From Lentisphaeraceae bacterium (GTDB lineage: Bacteria > Verrucomicrobiota > Kiritimatiellia > RFP12 > DVOR01), in the NCBI GenBank assembly GCA_004555175.1, contig SFJE01000009.1, positions 1 to 63,415 of the forward strand: a stretch of 63,415 nt of DNA, written 5' to 3'. This document shows positions 49,493 to 57,467 of this stretch, in pieces (the stretch's first letter is position 1; every line of letters starts with the position of its first letter). A model generated the notes under the pieces. The model saw only the letters and a list, made by a program, of their open reading frames with translations. It made no database searches and was not told where the DNA came from. The position numbers were made by a program, and so were the translations under genes.

Positions 49493-51358
49493 TTAGGCGT
49501 GTTTGCGCGCGATGAGCGCATCGAGAATGGCGTTACCGACGGCTGGGCCGGCAGCGCCGGGGTTGAAGAATTGGGTGGCGAAGAGCGCGTCGATACGCGC
49601 GGCGAAACGGTCGGGGTGCGCGAGCATATCGGCGGCGATGTCGGCAGCATGGGAGGGAATCTCCTGCGGGGAAAGGGCGCGGCCAACCTCGTTGCGGAAG
49701 GAGATGTCGGTGGGGGTGATGCCGAGGCGCTTCCATTCGGGGTTGAGGACCTTCATCGGGGTGTCGATGAAGAGCGTTGGGCGACGGGTCTTGTAGGCGT
49801 ATTCATAGGCAATGCCGGACCAATCGGTGACGAGGAGGTGGGCCTGGTCCATCGTGGAGGGGCGGGCGAAGTCACACTCTAGCTCGATATCCGGGGCACT
49901 GCGGAAGCGCTCGGTGAGGGCGCTGATTTTGGCGGGGTTGCGGCGGACATATTGGGGGTGTGGGCGCAGAATGATGCGGCGGCCGGGACCGCGGAGGGCG
50001 GCGAGGAGGTCGTCGAGGCAGAGGTCGAAAAGGTTGTCGGGTTGGTGAGAGTTGGCAATCATCACGCGGAGGTGTTCGTCAGGGCGCGGGGGCACGGGTG
50101 GGGGGAAGCGTTCGAGGGTGTCGAGAAGCGGATACCCAGAGGGAATGAGCCGCTTAGGCTTGAGGGCGTAGTGCTGCTCGGTGGCGCGGTGCTCGGCCAC
50201 CTGGAAGGGACCGTTGGCCATAATGGTGTCGAAGTGGTCGAAGGCGCCCTTGCGGTAGCACATGTGCATCGAGGTGGGGCCGTGGTCGATGTAGACGTAG
50301 TCGATGTCTTTGCGGACGTAGCTGCGCTTGAGGTGAAAGGTGTCAAGGTCGGGGGTGGTGGTGACGAGCATATCGGCGTCCATCTTCATCATCAGGGGGA
50401 TGAGGCGGGTGGGGCCGATGTAGTAGACACGCAAGCGCTCGGGAGCAGCAGTTAGAAGGGGATCCTTGGGGCTGGAGGTGATGTAGTGAATGGTGAGGTT
50501 GGAGTGCTCCAGGAGCCAGACGATGACAGACTGAAAGTACTTGTAGTAGCCTCCGCCCTCGGCGTAGAAGACCAGGTGCTTGTTGGCCACCTTGAAGAAG
50601 CGCTTGTAGTCGGCCCGTTCGCGCGCTTTGTCGGTCGGCGTGCGGCTGGTTTGAACCTTGAGTTCGGCCTCAAAGCGGCGCAGCTCGGCCTGGGAATGTC
50701 GCAAGGCGGGGTAGTCAACGTGGCGTGCGGGGCGAATGCAGAGGTTCTCGCAGGCCTGGACGAGGATGGAGAGGAGGTTGGAGGTGGCCCAGTAGAGCCC
50801 CACGCCCATCGCCACAAAGCAGCCCAGGAAGAGAGAGATGGCGATGGAGATGCCGTTGGTGATGGCTTGCTGCAGGCGCGTTTGCTCGCGCTGCAGGGGG
50901 TTGATACGGTTCTGCGCGTAGCCTAGGAGCCAGGCAGCCGCGCCGGCAAGCAGCGGCATCGACCACGCCCAGCCGCCGTGGGTGACGGGCACGTGGCCGA
51001 TGAGCGAGCCTTGTTGCGCCTCGCCGATGCCGTAGATGACCTTGACGAAGGCCATCAAAATGACAATCTGAATGGCGAGCGGCACGAGCGAGAGGAGCGG
51101 ATGGTAGTGCTCGCGCTTGAAGAGCTTGGCGGTCTCTTCGCCAATGGCATCGCTGTCGCCGTAGTGTGCCATTTTGATGCGGTTGCACTCGGGCATCAGA
51201 GAGACCATTTTGAGGGAGTTAGCCTGACACCAAAGCGCCACAGGGAATTGCAACACCTTAGTTAGAAAGGTGAAAAGAATGATATCGAGCCACACATTGG
51301 GGCACCAACTGTGGCACCAATCCATCAACCACGCGAAGAAATTGACCAAGTAAGTCAT
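49493..51358 (-). CDS. YidC-like membrane domain fused to CDP-glycerol glycerophosphotransferase-type enzyme
   Basis: A 621-residue fusion. Residues 1-235 look like a YidC/Oxa1 insertase core: LDIILFTFLTKVLQFPVALW, a cytoplasmic charged hairpin, SLVPLAIQIVILMAFVKVIYG and VAMGVGLYWATSNLLSILVQ. Residues about 265-600 form a TagB/TagF-like CDP-glycerol glycerophosphotransferase of GT-B fold (YYIGPTRLIPLMMKMDADML, YIDHGPTSMHMCYRKGAFDHF, RIILRPHPQY, LVTDWSGIAYEYAYKTRRPTLF). The second half would transfer an alditol-phosphate- or phosphonate-type unit from a CDP or CMP donor. The first half may only anchor it or position the lipid acceptor. Fourth from the end of the AEP operon (3-nt gap after aepX). 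Confidence 0.8.
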   Translation of the reverse strand: MTYLVNFFAWLMDWCHSWCPNVWLDIILFTFLTKVLQFPVALWCQANSLKMVSLMPECNRIKMAHYGDSDAIGEETAKLFKREHYHPLLSLVPLAIQIVILMAFVKVIYGIGEAQQGSLIGHVPVTHGGWAWSMPLLAGAAAWLLGYAQNRINPLQREQTRLQQAITNGISIAISLFLGCFVAMGVGLYWATSNLLSILVQACENLCIRPARHVDYPALRHSQAELRRFEAELKVQTSRTPTDKARERADYKRFFKVANKHLVFYAEGGGYYKYFQSVIVWLLEHSNLTIHYITSSPKDPLLTAAPERLRVYYIGPTRLIPLMMKMDADMLVTTTPDLDTFHLKRSYVRKDIDYVYIDHGPTSMHMCYRKGAFDHFDTIMANGPFQVAEHRATEQHYALKPKRLIPSGYPLLDTLERFPPPVPPRPDEHLRVMIANSHQPDNLFDLCLDDLLAALRGPGRRIILRPHPQYVRRNPAKISALTERFRSAPDIELECDFARPSTMDQAHLLVTDWSGIAYEYAYKTRRPTLFIDTPMKVLNPEWKRLGITPTDISFRNEVGRALSPQEIPSHAADIAADMLAHPDRFAARIDALFATQFFNPGAAGPAVGNAILDALIARKHA

Positions 51359-51361
51359 AGG

Positions 51362-52666
51362 TTAGGCGTCAATGAGGGTAATGATTTGCTTGAAGGGCAT
51401 CAGGCGGGCGTCGACCTCGAGGGCGCGGTGATGCTTGAGGAGGTCGGTAGCGACGGACTGCATGGCCGGAACGGCGGCGCGGGTGAGTTGATTGGCGTAA
51501 ATGCAGATATTCACGCCGTGCGCGGCAAGTTCGGACTCTGTGATGGCATTGAAGGCGGTGGGGACGACGACAATGGGGGTGGTAGAATCCTCGGCACGGA
51601 AGCGGTCACAGAAGGTGAGAATCTCGGCGGGGTCTTTTTTGCGCGAGTGAATCATAATGCCATCGGCACCGGCTCGAACGTAGGCACGGCAACGGGTGAG
51701 GGCGTCTTCCATCCCGCGCTCGAGAATGAGCGACTCGCAGCGGGCAATGATCATAAAGTCGTCGGTACGCTGGGCCTGCTTGCCCGCGGTGATCTTCTCG
51801 CAGAAGCGCTCGATGCTCTCCTGCGTCTGTTCCACTTCGGTGCCGAAGAGGGAGTTCTTCTTCAGTCCGGTTTTGTCCTCGATGATAACCGCCGAGACGC
51901 CGATACGCTCGAGGGTGCGAACATTATAGACAAAGTGCTCGGTAAGCCCGCCCGTGTCCCCGTCGAGGATGATGGGCTTGGTGGTCACCTCCATAATGTC
52001 ATCAATGGTACGCAGACGCGAAGACATATCAACCAGTTCAATGTCGGGCTTGCCTTTGGCAGTCGAATCGCAGAGTGAAGAGACCCACATGGCATCAAAC
52101 TGGTCCAAGCGACCGTCAGCCTGCGTGACAACCGTCTTTTCGGTAATCAAGCCTGTCAGACCAGAGTGTGCTTCTAGGGTCTTGACGATGGGGCAGAGTT
52201 TGAGGAGTTGGCGCAGGCGCTTACGGCGGAACTCGGGCATTGCCAAGCGCTCGCGATCCAATGCATCAATCTTCTCCACGGCGGGGTCGTGGGTGTAGGG
52301 AAGCTCCACGAGTTCGCCGCCGTAGGCGCTCAACCGTTCCAGAAGGTGGCGGCGGATAGCGAACTCGGGCGCGTCACTCCGGCTCCAATTGTCGCCATGA
52401 ACAACGATATCCGGGCGCAATGTCTCGAGAATATCATCGTAGAGCATATCGCGCTGCAGAACCACATGCGCCACGCCTGGCAGAGCCTTGGCGGCGGCCA
52501 GGCGCTCCGCCTCGCTTGCCACGGGGAAGCGGTTGTATCGAATGGCGGCGGCATCCGAGAGTACGCCAACGGTCACCTCCCCCAGTTCTGCCGCGCGAGC
52601 AACGATATTGAGGTGGCCTTTGTGGATGGTGGCTGTGCAGAAACAAGTATAGACGCGCTTAGTCAC
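51362..52666 (-). CDS. aepX: Phosphoenolpyruvate phosphomutase with N-terminal cytidylyltransferase-like domain
   Basis: A 434-residue protein. Residues 1 to about 135 are a nucleotidyltransferase-like domain with the HxGH motif at H15-K-G-H18. Residues about 155-434 are the PEP mutase: DAMWVSS, ILDGDTGG (233-240) and EDKTGLKKNSLFG from residue 263, the PEP-mutase form of the ICL/PEPM signature (EDK...NS). It rearranges phosphoenolpyruvate to phosphonopyruvate, the first C-P bond step of nearly all phosphonate pathways. The two-domain form is known for AepX proteins. Overlaps the aminotransferase gene by 8 bp. Confidence 0.92.
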   Translation of the reverse strand: MTKRVYTCFCTATIHKGHLNIVARAAELGEVTVGVLSDAAAIRYNRFPVASEAERLAAAKALPGVAHVVLQRDMLYDDILETLRPDIVVHGDNWSRSDAPEFAIRRHLLERLSAYGGELVELPYTHDPAVEKIDALDRERLAMPEFRRKRLRQLLKLCPIVKTLEAHSGLTGLITEKTVVTQADGRLDQFDAMWVSSLCDSTAKGKPDIELVDMSSRLRTIDDIMEVTTKPIILDGDTGGLTEHFVYNVRTLERIGVSAVIIEDKTGLKKNSLFGTEVEQTQESIERFCEKITAGKQAQRTDDFMIIARCESLILERGMEDALTRCRAYVRAGADGIMIHSRKKDPAEILTFCDRFRAEDSTTPIVVVPTAFNAITESELAAHGVNICIYANQLTRAAVPAMQSVATDLLKHHRALEVDARLMPFKQIITLIDA

Positions 52667-53780
52667 GATAGAGCACCTTGATGTTATTTTCAGCGAGAAC
52701 CTCTGTCAGGGCCGCAAAGAAAGCGTCAATGTCCGGCACATCCAGCGCGCCTAGGGCGCAGAGACGGAAGGTGCGGGCCGAGCCGACCTTGCCGGGATAG
52801 ATGGTAAAGCCGCGTGCGTAGCAACCATCGTGCACGGCCTCGAAGGACCAGCTTGGGTCGTCGGGGTAAAGCACCGAGATAACGAGCCCGGCCTGGTCCT
52901 CGCGCCGAATGAGGTTGCGGAAACCGAGGCGCTCAAGTCCGGCGTGAAGCGCCTCGAAGACGCGCGTATGGCGCGCCCACTTGGCCGCCTCGCCTTCGGC
53001 CCAATACTCCTTGAGTGCCTGCAGCGTGGCGTAGATGGTCTGCACAGGCGGGGTGAAGTGCATTTCACCCGTCTTCTCGAAGCAATCGTATTGCAGGAAG
53101 AGATTGCAGTAGTAGCTGCGCATGGGGTAGTCCGCCGAGGCGCGAATGAGATCCTCGCGGCCGACGATGAAGGAGAGACCGGTCATTGACTGCAACCCCT
53201 TCTGGGCCGACGCGAAGAGGAAGTCCACGTTGTCGGCAACGATGTCAATCGGCCGCATCGCGTAGGTTGAGGTGGTGTCCACAATGAAGGTGGCACCGTA
53301 ACGGTGGGCCAGTGCGCCGAGCTCGCGAATGGGGTTGAGCACGCCCGAGCCGGTCTCGTGGTGCGTGGTGTAGAGCACGGCCACCTCGGGGTTCGCCTGA
53401 AGCGCGGCCTCGACAACGCGGGGGTCGATGGGCCGCTCGATGGGCAGCTGCAGGTCGATATGCGGCAATCCATAAGCGCGGCAGACCTCCACGGCGCGCG
53501 AGGAGTAGGCCCCGTTGTCGGCCACAAGCACCTGCTTGCCCGCGGGGAGCAGCGAGTTGAGGCAAACATCGATATTGATGGTCCCCGAGCCGCAGAAGAG
53601 CACCGAGGTGTAGCGCTCATCACCGTGCACCACGCGCACTAGGTCCCGACGCAAACCCTTCATCAACCGGGCGAAGTCCTGTTCGCGCGGGCAGATATCC
53701 GGCACCACCTGAGCCATCTTCACCGAGTCAGTCGTTGTCGCCGGCCCGGGGTTCAGCAGAATGTTTCGCTTAATCATCAC
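52659..53780 (-). CDS. aepZ: 2-aminoethylphosphonate aminotransferase
   Basis: A 373-residue class V PLP aminotransferase of the PhnW family: NPGPATTTDSVKMAQV, CGSGTINIDVCLNSLL, TTHHETGSGVLNPI, DTTSTY and the PLP lysine in FASAQKGLQSMTG. In this operon the enzyme should work in the biosynthetic direction, turning phosphonoacetaldehyde into AEP. PhnW can also degrade AEP, but no phosphonatase is nearby, and aepX/aepY adjacency favours synthesis. Overlaps the cytidylyltransferase gene by 11 bp. Confidence 0.92.
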   Translation of the reverse strand: MMIKRNILLNPGPATTTDSVKMAQVVPDICPREQDFARLMKGLRRDLVRVVHGDERYTSVLFCGSGTINIDVCLNSLLPAGKQVLVADNGAYSSRAVEVCRAYGLPHIDLQLPIERPIDPRVVEAALQANPEVAVLYTTHHETGSGVLNPIRELGALAHRYGATFIVDTTSTYAMRPIDIVADNVDFLFASAQKGLQSMTGLSFIVGREDLIRASADYPMRSYYCNLFLQYDCFEKTGEMHFTPPVQTIYATLQALKEYWAEGEAAKWARHTRVFEALHAGLERLGFRNLIRREDQAGLVISVLYPDDPSWSFEAVHDGCYARGFTIYPGKVGSARTFRLCALGALDVPDIDAFFAALTEVLAENNIKVLYRD

Positions 53781-54477
53781 CTTCTATGCTCCTTAAATCC
53801 GCCACGGTGTCGCACTCGATAATGGCCTTTGCCTCTACTGGATAGACCGCCAAGTCCAACGCCCTGCGCTGTACCAACGCGTCGGCCACCTCATCCCAAA
53901 AGAGCCCGTCGTTCACGGACTCGGCGGCCGCCTGAATGATGGCCTGTGCCAAACGCACGCCATCGGCCTGATGAAAGAAAGAGATGCCGGCCATATTGAA
54001 GCAGTCTCGCCCGCCTTTACCAATCCGCAAAATGCGCCCAGCACGGTCTGTCTCAAAAAGCCAATCCTCCGACCACCCTGCTACAAACTTACCCAGATAG
54101 CCAGAGCGCGGAAACGCCTGACAAAGTAGTTTCTGGTCGGCCACAAAGAGGTCAGCTTCGCAGATAAAACAGTCGCCTTGCGCCAAAAATTCCGCCGCCA
54201 CGGCCAGTGAGGAGAGATTATTCTTGCGCGCGTAGTCCGGATTTTCGATCAACCGTACCCGCGGCTCCCGTGCCGCCAAGGGCCGGAACTGCTCGCCCAG
54301 GTGCCCGGTCACAATCGCCACCTCTGCCACCCCGCGCGCCCAGAGCGCCGCAAGCACCGTCTCAATCAACGGTCGGCCGCGCACCGTCACCAGCGGCTTG
54401 GGCACATGCTCGGTCAAGGGCCGCATCCGCGTCCCCAACCCCGCCGCCATCAGAATGGCCCGCTCCACACCTTTCAT
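53770..54477 (-). CDS. LicC/PntC-like cytidylyltransferase
   Basis: A 235-residue nucleotidyltransferase of GT-A fold: AILMAAGLGTRMRPLTEHVPKP (nucleotide-binding loop, residues about 7-28), ENPDYARKNNLSSL and the metal-site stretch CFICEADLFV. This is the form of phosphocholine cytidylyltransferase (LicC) and of PntC, which makes CMP-AEP from AEP and CTP. Its position between aepY and aepZ makes AEP the likely substrate (inference). ATG overlaps the aepY stop by 4 bp. Confidence 0.82.
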   Translation of the reverse strand: MKGVERAILMAAGLGTRMRPLTEHVPKPLVTVRGRPLIETVLAALWARGVAEVAIVTGHLGEQFRPLAAREPRVRLIENPDYARKNNLSSLAVAAEFLAQGDCFICEADLFVADQKLLCQAFPRSGYLGKFVAGWSEDWLFETDRAGRILRIGKGGRDCFNMAGISFFHQADGVRLAQAIIQAAAESVNDGLFWDEVADALVQRRALDLAVYPVEAKAIIECDTVADLRSIEGDD

Positions 54478-55619
54478 ACGCCCAGCTCCGCCATCAGTGC
54501 CGCCTTGTTTTCGCGCGGCGACGCCTTGGGCCGCCCCAAGTCCGCGCGCGCGCCCTTCGCCACACGCACCTCCAAAAAGCGACTCCGCGCGCCCGCCGAA
54601 CCCTCGCTCGCTGCCAAATATGCCGCCAAATCCTCAGCCGTCGCACCTCGGAAGGGCTCGGCCGCCGCATAACCACACGCACGCGCAATCGCCGTCAAAT
54701 CCACCGCGCCACCAACGGTCGGCTGACCGCCTACCGAATCGTGCGCGCCATTGTTGAGCACCACATGCACTAAGTTTGCCGCCTTCGAGCAACCCGTAAT
54801 CGCCAAGTTTCCCATCTGCATCAGCGTGGCCCCATCGCCATCCAGGCAGACCACCTGCCGTGCCGGCTGGACACGCGCAATCCCCAAGGCTATCATGGCC
54901 GCCTGCCCCATCGATCCCACCGTTAGAAAGTCGTGTCCATGCCCTTGACCCAGCCGCGCGCGAATCTCATAAAGCTCGCGCGAAGCCATCCCCGTGGTGG
55001 AAATAAAAACCGTCCCAGGCCGTGCGCCAAAGTGCGCCACGATCGCCTCAATCGCCTCCTCCCGCCGCAGCGCCCCCAAGTCCACCTCTCGTCGCGCCAA
55101 GGTGTAGGGCGCAAAGGTGCCACGCCGGACCGCCAACGCCACGGGGCGCGCCTCGACCAGAGCCTGCTCCACCGCCGCCTGTGCCATCGCTATGGCCGCG
55201 TCTTCCGCCTCTGGCAACACCTGCGCAGGAATCTCCATCGCCTCAAAGAGCCGCATCATCACCCGCCCCTGCTTAATGTGCTGCGGTTCATCGTGCTCCC
55301 CCGGCCGCCCACGCCATCCCACCAAAAGCACCATCGGCACCCCATAGACCTCTGGATCGGCCAACGAGAGCAGCGGATTGACCGCGTTTCCTTGTCCAGA
55401 GTTTTGCAGGTAGACCACCGCCGCACGGCCCGTCGCCAAGTAGTGACCCGCCGCCAGCCCCACTGCGCCCCCCTCATTCGCCGTAATTACATGCTCGGCT
55501 GCACACCGATCCGTCAGATACCCACAAAAGGACTTCAATAGCGAATCCGGAACCCCCGTAAAGAGCGATACCCCCCGCGCACGAAAGGCCGAAACCAATG
55601 CCTCCGCTCGTACAGCCAT
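54474..55619 (-). CDS. aepY: Phosphonopyruvate decarboxylase
   Basis: A 381-residue thiamine-diphosphate enzyme that decarboxylates phosphonopyruvate to phosphonoacetaldehyde and so pulls the unfavourable mutase reaction. The N-terminal half has FTGVPDSLLKSF and ANEGGAVGLAAGHYLATG (catalytic Glu); the C-terminal half has the ThDP motif CLDGDGATLMQMGNL through VLNNGAHDS. Start at ATG 55619 with a strong Shine-Dalgarno (ggaggag). The frame is open 59 codons further upstream within the leader, with a Cys-rich sequence lacking family similarity. First gene of the AEP operon. Confidence 0.93.
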   Translation of the reverse strand: MAVRAEALVSAFRARGVSLFTGVPDSLLKSFCGYLTDRCAAEHVITANEGGAVGLAAGHYLATGRAAVVYLQNSGQGNAVNPLLSLADPEVYGVPMVLLVGWRGRPGEHDEPQHIKQGRVMMRLFEAMEIPAQVLPEAEDAAIAMAQAAVEQALVEARPVALAVRRGTFAPYTLARREVDLGALRREEAIEAIVAHFGARPGTVFISTTGMASRELYEIRARLGQGHGHDFLTVGSMGQAAMIALGIARVQPARQVVCLDGDGATLMQMGNLAITGCSKAANLVHVVLNNGAHDSVGGQPTVGGAVDLTAIARACGYAAAEPFRGATAEDLAAYLAASEGSAGARSRFLEVRVAKGARADLGRPKASPRENKAALMAELGV

Positions 55620-55946
55620 CCACTCTCCTCCGTTCTGCAAGGCGCTCCAACAAGGGCCGCAGAAAACTCCCTCGCAGGTTGCCGGACACCCCGGCCTCGT
55701 GGTCACCGCAGGAGAGACAATAAAGGCGTGTCTCCTGCCATGTGTCTTCAGCGGAGGCCGACCAAAGCCTTGAGAGAAAACAGTACGGGGAAACACGCCA
55801 GGGGATATAACCCCAGCGCGCCTCCGCAGCCCGTTCGTTCTCTCGTAGAAATTGGTCGTTTCCGCTGAACGAATGTGGTTGCGTGACGCAACAGTAGCGT
55901 CTGAGGCGGCGAGAGGTCGCGAGACTTCGCCTAACTCAAACTATGT
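55620..55946 (-). promoter_or_regulatory. Long, apparently structured leader of the AEP operon
   Basis: The predicted transcript has about 325 nt before aepY. Visible pairings: gcaggaga/tctcctgc, ggcctc/gaggcc around it, ttctgc/gcagaa just before the Shine-Dalgarno, and ggggttatatcccc. Two blocks recall cobalamin riboswitches: minus-strand cccc-gtactg (55790-55781) and ggcaggagacacgcc (55739-55725, B12-box-like). The full aptamer consensus is not seen, so this is a candidate only. Confidence 0.35.
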
Positions 55947-55952
55947 GCCCAC

Positions 55953-55981
55953 AGTATACCTCACCCCGCGACTGATGTCAA
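55953..55981 (-). promoter_or_regulatory. Promoter of the AEP operon
   Basis: Minus-strand TTGACA (55981-55976), 17 bp, TATACT (55958-55953): a perfect -35 element, optimal spacing and a good -10. About 335 bp before aepY. Confidence 0.9.
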
Positions 55982-56049
55982 CGCGGGGAAATCGGCTCGG
56001 AGCCCAGTGTCGTTTCTGACGGCAGGATGCTGTCGATAAGTGCCCACTT

Positions 56050-56242
56050 ATCGACAGCCCGGGGCGGGTCCAAAACGCATCCGCCCCGGGTTGACCTCGA
56101 ACCCGGGCCTACCTCGAGGTGAACCCGGGGCGGATAAAAATGTAAAGCGGTCGGGGTCCAAAACGGATTCGCCCCGAGTCGAGGGCGAACTCGGGGCGAA
56201 TGGACCTCGAACCCGGGCCGACCTCGAGTCGAACCTGGGGTG
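56050..56242. repeat. GC-rich 22-bp arrays in both orientations
   Basis: aaccc blocks at 56100 and 56122, then aactc/aaccc/aacct at 56188, 56210 and 56232, each set spaced exactly 22 bp. Each set is preceded by an inverted block (gccccgggtt at 56083-56092; gccccgagt at 56171-56179). Same family as 10207-10330 and 39325-39388. It lies upstream of the AEP promoter. Confidence 0.88.
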
Positions 56243-56316
56243 GGGAAATTATCGGAGCCGGCTACTGTACAATGCGGACTCGCGCTCTCGTTGTCACGGC
56301 GGGGCAAACAAAGGCC

Positions 56317-56395
56317 GAAGTGCCCGGAGGGCGCTTCAGCTAGGGTGGAGCGCCCTGCGCTCCCGGGGGGTGTGGGGGCGAGCAGCCCCCACACA
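56317..56395. repeat. Multi-hairpin intergenic repeat, copy C (inverted)
   Basis: Read on the minus strand: gtgtgggggc-N-gcccccacac, ggagcgc-ag-ggcgctcc and gctgaag-N-cttcggc, in the same order as copies A (9003) and B (39104). The stems differ by paired changes and the loop ccctccgggca is kept. It directly follows the ELM1-like gene and may end its transcript, although there is no T run. Confidence 0.8.
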
Positions 56396-57352
56396 TCAGT
56401 TGAGGGCGAGGCGGGAGCGGAGGTCGGCGAAGAGGGGGGCGAGGTCGACCTTGCGCTTGGCGTTGCCGAGCGAGCCGTCGAAGCGATGGGCGTAGCCTTC
56501 GGCGCAGAGGCCATCGACGAAGCGGCGGAACTTGCCGGCGTTGGGGGCGAGATTGTCGAGCACTTCAACGGCGCTTTGGCCGATGGCAACCGCTTCGCTG
56601 AGCATGCCGGTGGATTCGGCGGTGACGAAGAGGCGTTCGCAGCGGGTGACGAAGGCGGGGATGGGGTTGAAGTGGTCCTCGGAGAAGAGGAGGCGGTAAT
56701 CGAAGGGGAAGTCGCGGATGACGGCTTCGGCCTCGGGGGAAGTGCGGCGGGAGGTGGTGACCCAGTGTTCGCACTCGGGGGTAGCGGCGAAGAGGGCCTC
56801 TAGCTGCGCGCGGAGCCAGGGGGCTTGGACATCGGCGATGGCATTCTTGCCGCCGATGATGATGCCTACGGCGCGCGGCTTGGCGGGGACGTAGCGCTCA
56901 AGGAAGGCGGCGGTCTGGGCTTCGTAGAAGTCGGGTCTGGCGGGGGTGAGGTTGGTGGGCAGGGGGATGACATTCTCGCGCACTGGCGGCCGATCGAAGG
57001 CCGGGGCGAGGATGGCATCGAAGCCGGAGAGGGCGTAGCCGCGCGGGGTGAGGATGGCGATGGCGGGCAGACCCAGACGCCGGCGCAGGCGCTTGAGGGT
57101 GTAGAAGGTGTTGGAGCCCGCGCCGATGAGGCAGACTGCGCCCTGGGCGGCGAGCTCGCGGGCGGCAGCTTCGGTGCCGGTCAAGTCGGGCCGAATCCCC
57201 AGCCGATCGCAGAGGAGCGAGAGGCTCTTGCGCACGCGGCAAGGATAGGTGCAGGGGAGCAGGACCGCTTCCAGACCGAGCCCTGCGGCAAGGGCCTTGG
57301 ATTGATTCTCGTGGCCAGGCTTACCGTCGGTCAGAATAATTGCACGCTTCAT
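56396..57352 (-). CDS. ELM1-like family protein (GT-B-like)
   Basis: A 318-residue member of the mitochondrial fission ELM1 family, which is widespread in bacteria. ILTDGKPGHENQSKALAAGL is the family N terminus; LIGAGSNTFYTLKRL, VGIIIGGKNA, TTSRRTSPEAEAVI and FVTAESTGMLSEAVAIGQ follow. In bacteria these GT-B-like proteins are linked to envelope and LPS genes, but their activity is not established. Precedes no obvious partner; accA lies upstream on the same strand (about 115-nt gap with a dispersed repeat). Confidence 0.82.
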   Translation of the reverse strand: MKRAIILTDGKPGHENQSKALAAGLGLEAVLLPCTYPCRVRKSLSLLCDRLGIRPDLTGTEAAARELAAQGAVCLIGAGSNTFYTLKRLRRRLGLPAIAILTPRGYALSGFDAILAPAFDRPPVRENVIPLPTNLTPARPDFYEAQTAAFLERYVPAKPRAVGIIIGGKNAIADVQAPWLRAQLEALFAATPECEHWVTTSRRTSPEAEAVIRDFPFDYRLLFSEDHFNPIPAFVTRCERLFVTAESTGMLSEAVAIGQSAVEVLDNLAPNAGKFRRFVDGLCAEGYAHRFDGSLGNAKRKVDLAPLFADLRSRLALN

Positions 57353-57416
57353 ACGCTTCGCTCCAAAAAGAAGCGCGCACGGCGACGAGGCACTCGCGGA
57401 TTCTCCCGAAGTCCAT

Positions 57417-57463
57417 CCGTCGCGGTACGCGCGCTAACCGCTAGCTGCTAACAGCTAACCGCT
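57417..57463. repeat. Dispersed repeat, cgctaaccgctagc type
   Basis: ccgtcgcggtacgcgcg then ctaaccgctagctgctaac and agctaaccgc. Same family as 22024-22063 and the window end. Confidence 0.8.
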
Positions 57464-57467
57464 TGAA

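Noticed and set aside
55620..55796. N-terminal extension of AepY to 440 residues
   Set aside because: It covers the structured leader, has no similarity to ThDP decarboxylases, and the inner ATG 55619 has a strong Shine-Dalgarno sequence.
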